The notes under the pieces: model-generated
Databases searched by the model: none
What the model saw: the letters and a program-made list of their open reading frames with translations, nothing else
Told to the model about the DNA's origin: nothing
Made by a program: the position numbers and the translations under genes
Shown: positions 23,258 through 34,434 of the stretch, piece by piece
How positions within the stretch are numbered: position 1 is the stretch's first letter
How the letters are laid out: each line of letters opens with the position of its first letter
DNA from: Calliphora vicina
Lineage: Eukaryota; Arthropoda; Insecta; Diptera; Calliphoridae
Length of the DNA: 64,000 nucleotides
Direction: 5' to 3'
Assembly (NCBI RefSeq): GCF_958450345.1
Contig: NW_027052658.1
Coordinates: 62,001 to 126,000 of the forward strand

Positions 23258-23752
23258 CTTACTGTCTTACTGTCTTACTGTCTTACTGTCTTACTGTCTT
23301 ACTGTCTTACTGTCTTACTGTCTTACTGTCTTACTGTCTTACTGTCTTACTGTCTTACTGTCTTACTGTCTTACTGTCTTACTGTCTTACTGTCTTACTG
23401 TCTTACTGTCTTACGTCTTACTGTCTTACTGTCTTACTGTCTTACTGTCTTACTGTCTTACTGTCTTACTGTCTTACTCTCTTACTGTCTTACTGTATTA
23501 CTGTCTTACTGTCTTACTGTCTTACTGTCTTACTGTCTTACTGTCTTACTGTCTTACTGTCTTACTGTCTTACTGTCTTACTGTCTTACTGTCTTACTGT
23601 CTTACTGTCTTACTGTCTTACTGTCTTACTGTCTTACTGTCTTACTGTCTTACTGTCTTACTGTCTTACTGTCTTACTGTCTTATTGTCTTACTGTCTTA
23701 CTGTCTTACTGTCTTACTATCTTACTATCTTACTATCTTACTATCTTACTGT
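23258..23752 (+). repeat. G block plus leader
   Basis: G units to 23712 with a 7-bp CTTACGT unit near 23410, one C unit, one ATTACTGT and one CTTATTGT. Four A units and one G unit follow. Confidence 0.93.
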
Positions 23753-23980
23753 CTTACTCTCTTGCTCTCTGTCGTACTGTCTTACTCTCTTGCTCTCCGT
23801 CGTACTGTCTTACTGTCTGTCTTACTGTTTTACTGTCTGTCTTACAGTCTTACTCTCTTACTGTCTCTCTTACTATCTTACTATCTTTCTCTCTTACCCT
23901 CTTACTCTCTTACTATCATTATCTCTTACCCTCTGTCTTACTCTCTTACTATCATTATCTCTTACCCTCTGTCTTACTCT
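23753..23980 (+). repeat. Hinge A copy 6
   Basis: 228 bp, standard layout with both 36-bp elements. Confidence 0.92.
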
Positions 23981-25779
23981 CTTACTATCTTACTATCTTA
24001 CTATCTTACTATCTTACTTTCTTACTATCTTACTATCTTACTATCTTACTATCTTACTATCTTACTATCTTACTATCTTACTATCTTACTATCTTACTAT
24101 CTTACTATCTTACTATCTTACTATCTTACTATCTTACTATCTTACTATCTTACTATCTTACTATCTTACTATCTTACTATCTTACTATCTTACTATCTTA
24201 CTATCTTACTATCTTACTATCTTACTATCTTACTGTCTTACTATCTTACTATCTTACTATCTTACTATCTTACTATCTTACTATCTTACTATCTTACTAT
24301 CTTACTATCTTACTATCTTACTATCTTACTATCTTACTATCTTACTATCTTACTATCTTACTATCTTACTATCTTACTATCTTACTATCTTACTATCTTA
24401 CTATCTTACTATCTTACTATCTTACTATCTTACTATCTTACTATCTTACTATCTTACTATCTTACTATCTTACTATCTTACTATCTTACTATCTTACTAT
24501 CTTACTATCTTACTATCTTACTATCTTACTATCTTACTATCTTACTATCTTACTATCTTACTATCTTACTATCTTACTATCTTACTATCTTACTATCTTA
24601 CTATCTTACTATCTTACTATCTTACTATCTTACTATCTTACTATCTTACTATCTTACTATCTTACTATCTTACTATCTTACTATCTTACTATCTTACTAT
24701 CTTACTATCTTACTATCTTACTATCTTACTATCTTACTATCTTACTATCTTACTATCTTACTATCTTACTATCTTACTATCTTACTATCTTACTATCTTA
24801 CTATCTTACTATCTTACTATCTTACTATCTTACTATCTTACTATCTTACTATCTTACTATCTTACTATCTTACTATCTTACTATCTTACTATCTTACTAT
24901 CTTACTATCTTACTATCTTACTATCTTACTATCTTACTATCTTACTATCTTACTATCTTACTATCTTACTATCTTACTATCTTACTATCTTACTATCTTA
25001 CTATCTTACTATCTTACTATCTTACTATCTTACTATCTTACTATCTTACTATCTTACTATATACTATCTTACTATCTTACTATCTTACTATCTTACTATC
25101 TTACTATCTTACTATCTTACTATCTTACTATCTTACTATCTTACTATCTTACTATCTTACTATCTTACTATCTTACTATCTTACTATCTTACTATCTTAC
25201 TATCTTACTATCTTACTATCTTACTATCTTACTATCTTACTATCTTACTATCTTACTATCTTACTATCTTACTATCTTACTATCTTACTATCTTACTATC
25301 TTACTATCTTACTATCTTACTATCTTACTATCTTACTATCTTACCATCTTACTATCTTACTATCTTACTATCTTACTATCTTACTATCTTACTATCTTAC
25401 TATCTTACTATCTTACTATCTTACTATCTTACTATCTTACTATCTTACTATCTTACTATCTTACTATCTTACTATCTTACTATCTTACTATCTTACTATC
25501 TTACTATCTTACTATCTTACTATCTTACTATCTTACTATCTTACTATCTTACTATCTTACTATCTTACTATCTTACTATCTTACTATCTTACTATCTTAC
25601 TATCTTACTATCTTACTATCTTACTATCTTACTATCTTACTATCTTACTATCTTACTATCTTACTATCTTACTATCTTACAATCTTACTATCTTACTATC
25701 TTACTATCTTACTATCTTACTATCTTACTATCTTACTATCTTACTATCTTACTATCTTACTATCTTACTATCTTACTAT
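23981..25779 (+). repeat. A block 6, 225 units
   Basis: CTTACTTT near 24016, one G unit near 24232, a 7-bp ATACTAT unit at 25061-25067, CTTACCAT near 25342 and CTTACAAT near 25677. It passes directly into G units, as A block 5 does. Confidence 0.96.
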
Positions 25780-25922
25780 CTTACTGTCTTACTGTCTTAC
25801 TGTCTTACTGTCTACTGTCTTACAGTCTTACTCTCTCACTCTCTTACTGTCTCTCTTACTCTCTTACTATCTTTCTCTCTTACCCTCTTACTCTCATACT
25901 ATCATTATCTCTTACCCTCTGT
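25780..25922 (+). repeat. Four G units and 5'-truncated hinge B
   Basis: The 111-bp truncated hinge at 25812-25922 has the same start and length as that at 22703-22813. Confidence 0.9.
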
Positions 25923-26070
25923 CTTACTATCTTACTATCTTACTCTATTACTCTCTTACTCTCTTACTCTCTTACTCTCTTACTCTCTTACTCTCTTACT
26001 CTCTTACTATCTTACTCTCTTACTCTCTTTCTTACTGTGTTACTGTCGTACTGTCTTACTATCTTACTGT
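25923..26070 (+). repeat. Short C block with GTTACTGT exit and leader
   Basis: The same order as 22814-22945: A units, ATTACTCT, C units, CTTTCTTACTGT, GTTACTGT, CGTACTGT, one A unit, one G unit. Confidence 0.9.
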
Positions 26071-26186
26071 CTTACTCTCTTGCTCTCTGTCGTACTGTCT
26101 TACTGTCTCTCTTACGGTCTTACTCTCTTACTATCTTTCTCTCTTACCCTCTTACTCTCATACTATCATTATCTCTTACCCTCTGT
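26071..26186 (+). repeat. Short hinge B (116 bp)
   Basis: Same length and CTTACGGT variant as the copy at 22946-23061, with CTCT for CTGT after the first GTCGTACTGT. Confidence 0.9.
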
Positions 26187-26430
26187 CTTACTCTCTTACT
26201 CTATTACTCTATTACTCTCTTACTCTCTTACTCTCTTACTCTCTTACTCTCTTACTCTCTTACTCTCTTACTCTCTTACTCTCTTACTCTCTTACTCTCT
26301 TACTCTCTTACTCTCTTACTCTCTTACTCTCTTACTCTCTTACTCTCTTACTCTCTTACTCTCTTACTCTCTTACTCTCTTAATCTCTTACTCTCTTACT
26401 CTCTTTCTTACTGTCTTACTGTCGTACTGT
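26187..26430 (+). repeat. C block with exit
   Basis: Twenty-seven C units (two ATTACTCT at the start, CTTAATCT near the end), CTTTCTTACTGT, CTTACTGT, CGTACTGT. It matches 23062-23257 with extra units. Confidence 0.92.
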
Positions 26431-27326
26431 CTTACTGTCTTACTGTCTTACTGTCTTACTGTCTTACTGTCTTACTGTCTTACTGTCTTACTGTCTTACT
26501 GTCTTACTGTCTTACTGTCTTACTGTCTTACTGTCTTACTGTCTTACTGTCTTACTGTCTTACTGTCTTACTGTCTTACTGTCTTACTGTCTTACTGTCT
26601 TACTGTCTTACTGTCTTACTGTCTTACTGTCTTACTGTCTTACTGTCTTACTGTCTTACTGTCTTACTGTCTTACTGTCTTACTGTCTTACTGTCTTACT
26701 GTCTTACTGTCTTACTGTCTTACTGTCTTACTGTCTTACTGTCTTACTGTCTTACTGTCTTACTGTCTTACTGTCTTACTGTCTTACTGTCTTACTGTCT
26801 TACTGTCTTACTGTCTTACTGTCTTACTGTCTTACTGTCTTACTGTCTTACTGTCTTACTGTCTTACTGTCTTACTGTCTTACTGTCTTACTGTCTTACT
26901 GTCTTACTGTCTTACTGTCTTACTGTCTTACTGTCTTACTGTCTTACTGTCTTACTGTCTTACTGTCTTACTGTCTTACTGTCTTACTGTCTTACTGTCT
27001 TACTGTCTTACTGTCTTACTGTCTTACTGTCTTACTGTCTTACTGTCTTACTGTCTTACTGTCTTACTGTCTTACTGTCTTACTGTCTTACTGTCTTACT
27101 GTCTTACTGTCTTACTCTCTTACTGTCTTACTGTCTTACTGTCTTACTGTCTTACTGTCTTACTGTCTTACTGTCTTACTGTCTTACTGTCTTACTGTCT
27201 TACTGTCTTACTGTCTTACTGTCTTACTGTCTTACTGTCTTATTGTCTTACTGTCTTACTGTCTTACTGTCTTACTATCTTACTATCTTACTATCTTACT
27301 ATCTTACTATCTTACTATCTTACTGT
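26431..27326 (+). repeat. G block plus leader
   Basis: One hundred and five units to 27270 with only one C unit (about 27113) and one CTTATTGT (about 27239). Six A units and one G unit follow. Confidence 0.95.
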
Positions 27327-27510
27327 CTTACTCTCTTGCTCTCTGTCGTACTGTCTTACTCTCTTGCTCTCCGTCGTACTGTCTGTCTTACTGTTTTACT
27401 GTCTGTCTTACAGTCTTACTCTCTTACTGTCTCTCTTACTATCTTACTATCTTTCTCTCTTACCCTCTTACTCTCTTACTATCATTATCTCTTACCCTCT
27501 GTCTTACTCT
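27327..27510 (+). repeat. Hinge A copy 7, shortened
   Basis: 184 bp, equal to 228 minus one 8-bp unit after CCGTCGTACTGT and minus one of the two 36-bp elements. Confidence 0.91.
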
Positions 27511-29677
27511 CTTACTATCTTACTATCTTACTATCTTACTATCTTACTATCTTACTTTCTTACTATCTTACTATCTTACTATCTTACTATCTTACTATCT
27601 TACTATCTTACTATCTTACTATCTTACTATCTTACTATCTTACTATCTTACTATCTTACTATCTTACTATCTTACTATCTTACTATCTTACTATCTTACT
27701 ATCTTACTATCTTACTATCTTACTATCTTACTATCTTACTATCTTACTATCTTACTATCTTACTATCTTACTATCTTACTATCTTACTATCTTACTATCT
27801 TACTATCTTACTATCTTACTATCTTACTATCTTACTATCTTACTATCTTACTATCTTACTATCTTACTATCTTACTATCTTACTATCTTACTATCTTACT
27901 ATCTTACTATCTTACTATCTTACTATCTTACTATCTTACTATCTTACTATCTTACTATCTTACTATCTTACTATCTTACTATCTTACTATCTTACTATCT
28001 TACTATCTTACTATCTTACTATCTTACTATCTTACTATCTTACTATCTTACTATCTTACTATCTTACTATCTTACTATCTTACTATCTTACTATCTTACT
28101 ATCTTACTATCTTACTATCTTACTATCTTACTATCTTACTATCTTACTATCTTACTATCTTACTATCTTACTATCTTACTATCTTACTATCTTACTATCT
28201 TACTATCTTACTATCTTACTATCTTACTATCTTACTATCTTACTATCTTACTATCTTACTATCTTACTATCTTACTATCTTACTATCTTACTATCTTACT
28301 ATCTTACTATCTTACTATCTTACTATCTTACTATCTTACTATCTTACTATCTTACTATCTTACTATCTTACTATCTTACTATCTTACTATCTTACTATCT
28401 TACTATCTTACTATCTTACTATCTTACTATCTTACTATCTTACTATCTTACTATCTTACTATCTTACTATCTTACTATCTTACTATCTTACTATCTTACT
28501 ATCTTACTATCTTACTATCTTACTATCTTACTATCTTACTATCTTACTATCTTACTATCTTACTATCTTACTATCTTACTATCTTACTATCTTACTATCT
28601 TACTATCTTACTATCTTACTATCTTACTATCTTACTATCTTACTATCTTACTATCTTACTATCTTACTATCTTACTATCTTACTATCTTACTATCTTACT
28701 ATCTTACTATCTTACTATCTTACTATCTTACTATCTTACTATCTTACTATCTTACTATCTTACTATCTTACTATCTTACTATCTTACTATCTTACTATCT
28801 TACTATCTTACTATCTTACTATCTTACTATCTTACTATCTTACTATCTTACTATCTTACTATCTTACTATCTTACTATCTTACTATCTTACTATCTTACT
28901 ATCTTACTATCTTACTATCTTACTATCTTACTATCTTACTATCTTACTATATACTATCTTACTATCTTACTATCTTACTATCTTACTATCTTACTATCTT
29001 ACTATCTTACTATCTTACTATCTTACTATCTTACTATCTTACTATCTTACTATCTTACCATCTTACTATCTTACTATCTTACTATCTTACTATCTTACTA
29101 TCTTACTATCTTACTATCTTACTATCTTACTATCTTACTATCTTACTATCTTACTATCTTACTATCTTACTATCTTACTATCTTACTATCTTACTATCTT
29201 ACTATCTTACTATCTTACTATCTTACTATCTTACTATCTTACTATCTTACTATCTTACTATCTTACTATCTTACTATCTTACTATCTTACTATCTTACTA
29301 TCTTACTATCTTACTATCTTACTATCTTACTATCTTACTATCTTACTATCTTACTATCTTACTATCTTACTATCTTACTATCTTACTATCTTACTATCTT
29401 ACTATCTTACTATCTTACTATCTTACTATCTTACTATCTTACTATCTTACTATCTTACTATCTTACTATCTTACTATCTTACTATCTTACTATCTTACTA
29501 TCTTACTATCTTACTATCTTACTATCTTACTATCTTACTATCTTACTATCTTACTATCTTACTATCTTACTATCTTACTATCTTACTATCTTACTATCTT
29601 ACTATCTTACTATCTTACTATCTTACTATCTTACTATCTTACTATCTTACTATCTTACTATCTTACTATCTTACTAT
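27511..29677 (+). repeat. A block 7, 271 units
   Basis: CTTACTTT near 27551, a 7-bp ATACTAT unit at 28951-28957 and CTTACCAT near 29054 are all shared in type and order with A block 6. It is the last A block of the window. Confidence 0.96.
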
Positions 29678-29861
29678 CTTACTCTCTTACTCTCTTACTC
29701 TCTTACTTTCTTACTCTCTTACTGTCTTACTCTCTTACTCTCTTACTTTCTTACTCTCTTACTGTCTTACTGTCTTACTCTCTTACTCTCTTACTCTCTT
29801 ACTCTCTTACTCTCTTACTCTCTTTATATCTTACTCTCTTACTCTCTTACTATCTTGCTCT
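29678..29861 (+). repeat. Ramp 7
   Basis: Twenty-three units: C units with CTTACTTT and G units, CTTTATAT near 29822, C units, one A unit and a final CTTGCTCT. Same order as ramp 4. Confidence 0.91.
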
Positions 29862-30317
29862 CTTACTGTCTTACTGTCTTACTGTCTTACTGTCTTACTG
29901 TCTTACTGTCTTACTGTCTTACTGTCTTACTGTCTTACTGTCTTACTGTCTTACTGTCTTACTGTCTTACTGTCTTACTGTCTTACTGTCTTACTGTCTT
30001 TCTGTCTTACTGTCTTACTGTCTTACTGTCTTACTGTCTTACTGTCTTACTGTCTTACTGTCTTACTGTCTTACTGTCTTACTGTCTTACAGTCTTACTG
30101 TCTTACTGTCTTACTGTCTTACTGTCTTACTGTCTTACTGTCTTACTGTCTTACTGTCTTACTGTCTTACTGTCTTACTGCCTTACTGTCTTACTGTCTT
30201 ACTGTCTTACTGTCTTACTGTCTTACTGTCTTACTGTCTTACTGTCTTACTGTCTTACTGTATTACTGTCTTACTGTCTTACTGTCTTACTGTCTTACTG
30301 TCTTACTGTCTTACTGT
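29862..30317 (+). repeat. G block
   Basis: Fifty-seven units with CTTTCTGT (about 29998), CTTACAGT (about 30086), CTTACTGC-type (about 30180) and ATTACTGT (about 30260) variants. Confidence 0.94.
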
Positions 30318-30468
30318 CTTACTCTCTTGCTCTCTGTCGTACTGTCTTACTGTCTGTCTTACTGTCTACTGTCTTACAGTCTTACTCTCTTACTGTCTCT
30401 CTTACTCTCTTACTATCTTTCTCTCTTACCCTCTTACTCTCATACTATCATTATCTCTTACCCTCGGT
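30318..30468 (+). repeat. Hinge B, 151 bp
   Basis: The CTCACTCT unit is missing, and the end is CCTCGGT instead of CCTCTGT, adding an extra CpG. Confidence 0.9.
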
Positions 30469-30706
30469 CTTACTCTCTTACTCACTTACTCTCTTACTCT
30501 CTTACTCTCTTACTCTCTTACTCTCTTACTCTCTTACTCTCTTACTCTCTTACTCTCTTACTCTCTTACTCTCTTACTCTCTTACTCTCTTACTCTCTTA
30601 CTCTCTTACTCTCTTACTCTCTTACTCTCTTACTATCTTACTCTCTTACTCTCTTACTCTCGTACTCTCTTACTCTTTCTTACTGTCGTACTATGTCGTA
30701 CTATGT
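30469..30706 (+). repeat. C block with doubled CGTACTATGT exit
   Basis: C units (one CTTACTCA, one A unit, one CGTACTCT), a 6-bp CTTACT, CTTTCTTACTGT and CGTACTATGT twice, as at 17817-17848. Confidence 0.91.
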
Positions 30707-31138
30707 CTTACTGTCTTACTGTCTTACTGTCTTACTGTCTTACTGTCTTACTGTCTTACTGTCTTACTGTCTTACTGTCTTACTGTCTTACCGTCTTACT
30801 GTCTTACTGTCTTACTGTCTTACTGTCTTACTGTCTTACTGTCTTACTGTCTTACTGTCTTACTGTCTTACTGTCTTACTGTCTTACTGTCTTACTGTCT
30901 TACTGTCTTACTGTCTTACTGTCTTACTGTCTTACTGTCTTACTGTCTTACTGTCTTACTGTCTTACTGTCTTACTGTCTTACTGTCTTACTGTCTTACT
31001 GTCTTACTGTCTTACTGTCTTACTGTCTTACTGTCTTACTGTCTTACTGTCTTACTGTCTTACTGTCTTACTGTCTTACTGTCTTACTGTCTTACTGTCT
31101 TACTGTCTTACTATCTTACTATCTTACTATCTTACTGT
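30707..31138 (+). repeat. G block plus leader
   Basis: Fifty units with one CTTACCGT (about 30788), then three A units and one G unit. This is the last A-unit leader of the hinge A/B kind. Confidence 0.94.
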
Positions 31139-31316
31139 CTTACTCTCTTGCTCTCTGTCGTCTCTCTTGCTCTCTGTCGTACTGTCTTACTGTCTGTCTT
31201 ACCGTCTACTGTCTTACAGTCTTACTCTCTCACTCTCTTACTGTCTCTCTTACTCTCTTACTATCTTTCTCTCTTACCCTCTTACTCTCATACTATCATT
31301 ATCTCTTACCCTCTGT
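31139..31316 (+). repeat. Hinge B with 19-bp internal duplication
   Basis: 178 bp. The CTTGCTCT/CTGTCGT element is duplicated in tandem, adding 19 bp; the rest is standard. It is the last hinge B in the window. Confidence 0.9.
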
Positions 31317-31728
31317 CTTACTCTCTTACTCTCTTACTCTCTTACTCTCTTACGCTCTTACTCTCTTACTCTCTTACTCTCTTACTCTCTTACTCTCTTA
31401 CTCTCTTACTCTCTTACTCTCTTACTCTCTTACTCTCTTACTCTCTTACTCTCTTACTCTCTTACTCTCTTACTCTCTTACTCTCTTACTCTCTTACTCT
31501 CTTACTCTCTTACTCTCTTACTCTCTTACTCTCTTACTCTCTTACTCTCTTACTCTCTTACTCTCTTACTCTCTTACTATCTTACTCTCTTACTCTCTTA
31601 CTCTCTTACTCTATTACTCTCTTACTCTCTTACTCTCTTACTCTCTTTCTTACTGTCGTACTGTCTTACTGTCTTACTGTCTTACTGTCTTACTGTCTTA
31701 CTGTCTTACTGTCTTACTGTCTTACTGT
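31317..31728 (+). repeat. C block, exit, short G block
   Basis: Forty-one C units (one CTTACGCT, one A unit, one ATTACTCT), the exit at 31645-31664, then eight G units to the first hinge C. Confidence 0.92.
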
Positions 31729-31868
31729 CTTCCTCTCTTGCTCTCTGTCGTACTGTCTTAATCTCTTGTTCTCTGTCGTACTGTCTGTCTTACTGTCTGT
31801 CTTACTGTCTTACAGTCTTACTCTCTCACTCTCTTACTGTATCTCTTACTCTCTTACTATCTTTCTCT
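31729..31868 (+). repeat. Hinge C copy 1
   Basis: 140 bp: CTTCCTCT, CTTGCTCT, CTGTCGTACTGT, CTTAATCT, CTTGTTCT, a second CTGTCGTACTGT, CTTACAGT, CTCACTCT, CTTACTGT with ATCT, CTTACTAT and CTTTCTCT. The CATTATC element of hinges A and B is absent. Confidence 0.91.
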
Positions 31869-32240
31869 CTTACTCTCTTACTCTCTTACTCTCTTACTCT
31901 CTTATTCTATTACTTACTGTCTTACTGTCTTACTGTCTTACTGTCTTACTGTCTTACTGTCTTACTGTCTTACTGTCTTACTGTCTTACTGTCTTACTGT
32001 CTTACTGTCTTACTGTCTTACTGTCTTACTGTCTTACTGTCTTACTGTCTTACTGTCTTACTGTCTTACTGTCTTACTGTCTTACTGTCTTACTGTCTTA
32101 CTGTCTTACTGTCTTACTGTCTTACTGTCTTACTGTCTTACTGTCTTACTGTCTTACTGTCTTACTGTATTACTCTCTTACTCTCTTACTCTCTTACTGT
32201 CTTACTGTCTTACTGTCTTACTGTCTTACTGTCTTACTGT
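31869..32240 (+). repeat. Short C run, junction, G block
   Basis: Four C units, a CTTATTCT/ATTACT junction with a broken register at 31901-31914, then G units to about 32168, three C units and six G units. Confidence 0.9.
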
Positions 32241-32412
32241 CTTACTCTCTCTTGCTATCTTACTCTCTTACTCTCTTACTCTCTTACTCTCTTACCCTCT
32301 TACTCTCTTACTCTCTTACTCTCTTACTCTCTTACTCTCTTACTCTCTTACTCTCTTACTCTCTTACTCTCTTACTCTCTTACTCTCTTACTCTCTTACT
32401 CTCTTACTCTCT
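32241..32412 (+). repeat. Marker and C block
   Basis: The 10-bp CTTACTCTCT plus CTTGCTAT marker (32241-32258), then C units with one CTTACCCT. Confidence 0.9.
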
Positions 32413-32562
32413 TACTATCTTACTCGCTTACTCTCTTACTCACTTACTCTCTTACTTTCTTACTTTCTTACTCTCTTACTGTCTTACTCTCTTACTCTCT
32501 TACTCTCTTACTCTCTTACTCTCTTTCTATCTTACTCTCTTACTGTCTTACTATCTTGCTCT
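32413..32562 (+). repeat. Right-half ramp
   Basis: CTTACTAT, CTTACTCG, CTTACTCT, CTTACTCA, two CTTACTTT, G and C units, CTTTCTAT, and a final CTTACTAT plus CTTGCTCT. Its end matches the left-half ramps. Confidence 0.89.
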
Positions 32563-33026
32563 CTTACTGTCTTACTGTCTTACTGTCTTACTCTCTTACT
32601 CTCTTACTCTCTTACTCTCTTACTCTCTTACTCTCTTACTCTCTTACTCTCTTACTCTCTTACTCTCTTACTCTCTTACTCTCTTACTCTCTTACTCTCT
32701 TACTCTCTTACTCTCTTACTCTCTTACTCTCTTACTCTCTTATTCTCTTACTCTCTTACTCTCTTACTCTCTTACTCTCTTACTCTCTTACTCTCTTACT
32801 CTCTTACTCTCTTACTCTCTTACTCTCTTACTCTCTTACTCTCTTACTCTCTTACTCTCTTACTCTCTTACTCTCTTACTCTCTTACTCTCTTACTCTCT
32901 TAATCTCTTACTCTCTTACTCTCTTACTCTCTTACTCTCTTACTCTCTTACTCTCTTACTCTCTTACTCTCTTACTCTCTTACTCTCTTACTCTCTTACT
33001 CTCTTACTCTCTTACTCTCTTACTCT
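32563..33026 (+). repeat. C block after three G units
   Basis: Three G units, then fifty-five C units with one CTTATTCT (about 32740) and one CTTAATCT (about 32899). Confidence 0.93.
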
Positions 33027-33226
33027 CTTACTGTCTTACTGTCTTACTGTCTTACTGTCTTACTGTATTACTGTCTTAATGTCTTAATGTCTTACTGTCT
33101 TACTGTCTTACTGTCTTACTGTCTTACTGTCTTACTGTCTTAATGTCTTAATGTCTTAATGTCTTAATGTCTTAATGTCTTAATGTCTTACTGTCTTACT
33201 GTCTTACTCTCTTACTGTCTTACTGT
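33027..33226 (+). repeat. G block with CTTAATGT clusters
   Basis: G units with two CTTAATGT at 33075-33090 and six in tandem at 33139-33186. Each brings an in-frame-capable ATG and a TAA. Confidence 0.93.
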
Positions 33227-33744
33227 CTTACTCTCTCTTGCTATCTTACTCTCTTACTCTCTTACTCTCTTACTCTCTTACTCTCTTACTCTCTTACTCT
33301 CTTACTCTCTTACTCTCTTACTCTCTTACTCTCTTACTCTCTTACTCTCTTACTCTCTTACTCTCTTACTCTCTTACTCTCTTACTCTCTTACTCTCTTA
33401 CTCTCTTACTCTCTTACTCTCTTACTCTCTTACTCTCTTACTCTCTTACTCTCTTACTCTCTTACTCTCTTACTCTCTTACTCTCTTACTCTCTTACTCT
33501 CTTACTCTCTTACTCTCTTACTCTCTTACTCTCTTACTCTCTTACTCTCTTACTCTCTTACTCTCTTACTCTCTTACTCTCTTACTCTCTTACTCTCTTA
33601 CTCTCTTACTATCTTACTCTCTTACTCTCTTACTCTATTACTCTCTTACTCTCTTACTCTCTTTCTTACTGTCGTACTGTCTTACTGTCTTACTGTCTTA
33701 CTGTCTTACTGTCTTACTGTCTTACTGTCTTACTGTCTTACTGT
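33227..33744 (+). repeat. Marker, C block, exit, short G block
   Basis: The marker at 33227-33244, fifty-two C units (one A unit, one ATTACTCT near the end), the exit at 33661-33680, then eight G units. Confidence 0.92.
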
Positions 33745-33884
33745 CTTCCTCTCTTGCTCTCTGTCGTACTGTCTTAATCTCTTGTTCTCTGTCGTACTGT
33801 CTGTCTTACTGTCTGTCTTACTGTCTTACAGTCTTACTCTCTCACTCTCTTACTGTATCTCTTACTCTCTTACTATCTTTCTCT
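33745..33884 (+). repeat. Hinge C copy 2
   Basis: 140 bp, same length and same CTTGTTCT variant as copy 1, located 2,016 bp downstream of it. Confidence 0.91.
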
Positions 33885-34258
33885 CTTACTCTCTTACTCT
33901 CTTACTCTCTTACTCTCTTACTCTCTTATTCTATTACTTACTGTCTTACTGTCTTACTGTCTTACTGTCTTACTGTCTTACTGTCTTACTGTCTTACTGT
34001 CTTACTGTCTTACTGTCTTACTGTCTTACTGTCTTACTGTCTTACTGTCTTACTGTCTTACTGTCTTACTGTCTTACTGTCTTACTGTATTACTCTCTTA
34101 CTCTCTTACTCTCTTACTGTCTTACTGTCTTACTGTCTTACTGTCTTACTCTCTCTTGCTATCTTACTCTCTTACTCTCTTACTCTCTTACCCTCTTACT
34201 CTCTTACTCTCTTACTCTCTTACTCTCTTACTCTCTTACTCTCTTACTCTCTTACTCT
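33885..34258 (+). repeat. C run, junction, G block, marker, C block
   Basis: Repeats the order of 31869-32412: the CTTATTCT/ATTACT junction (about 33925), G units, three C units, four G units, the marker at 34145-34162 and C units with one CTTACCCT. Confidence 0.9.
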
Positions 34259-34434
34259 CTTACTATCTTACTCGCTTACTCTCTTACTCACTTACTCTCT
34301 TACTTTCTTACTTTCTTACTCTCTTACTGTCTTACTCTCTTACTCTCTTACTCTCTTACTCTCTTACTCTCTTACTCTCTTACTCTCTTACTCTCTTTCT
34401 ATCTTACTCTCTTACTGTCTTACTATCTTGCTCT
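34259..34434 (+). repeat. Right-half ramp
   Basis: CTTACTAT, CTTACTCG, CTTACTCA and CTTACTTT twice, C units, CTTTCTAT, then CTTACTAT and CTTGCTCT. It has the same variant order as 32413-32562. Confidence 0.89.

Noticed and set aside
2645..26383. Open reading frame of about 7,900 codons, with others of 6,701, 3,072 and 2,949 codons
   Set aside because: They overlap in different frames with the same octapeptide, start at TTG rather than ATG, and end wherever a variant unit makes TAA, TAG or TGA. No codon bias, domain or start signal is visible. They are by-products of an 8-bp repeat without stop triplets.
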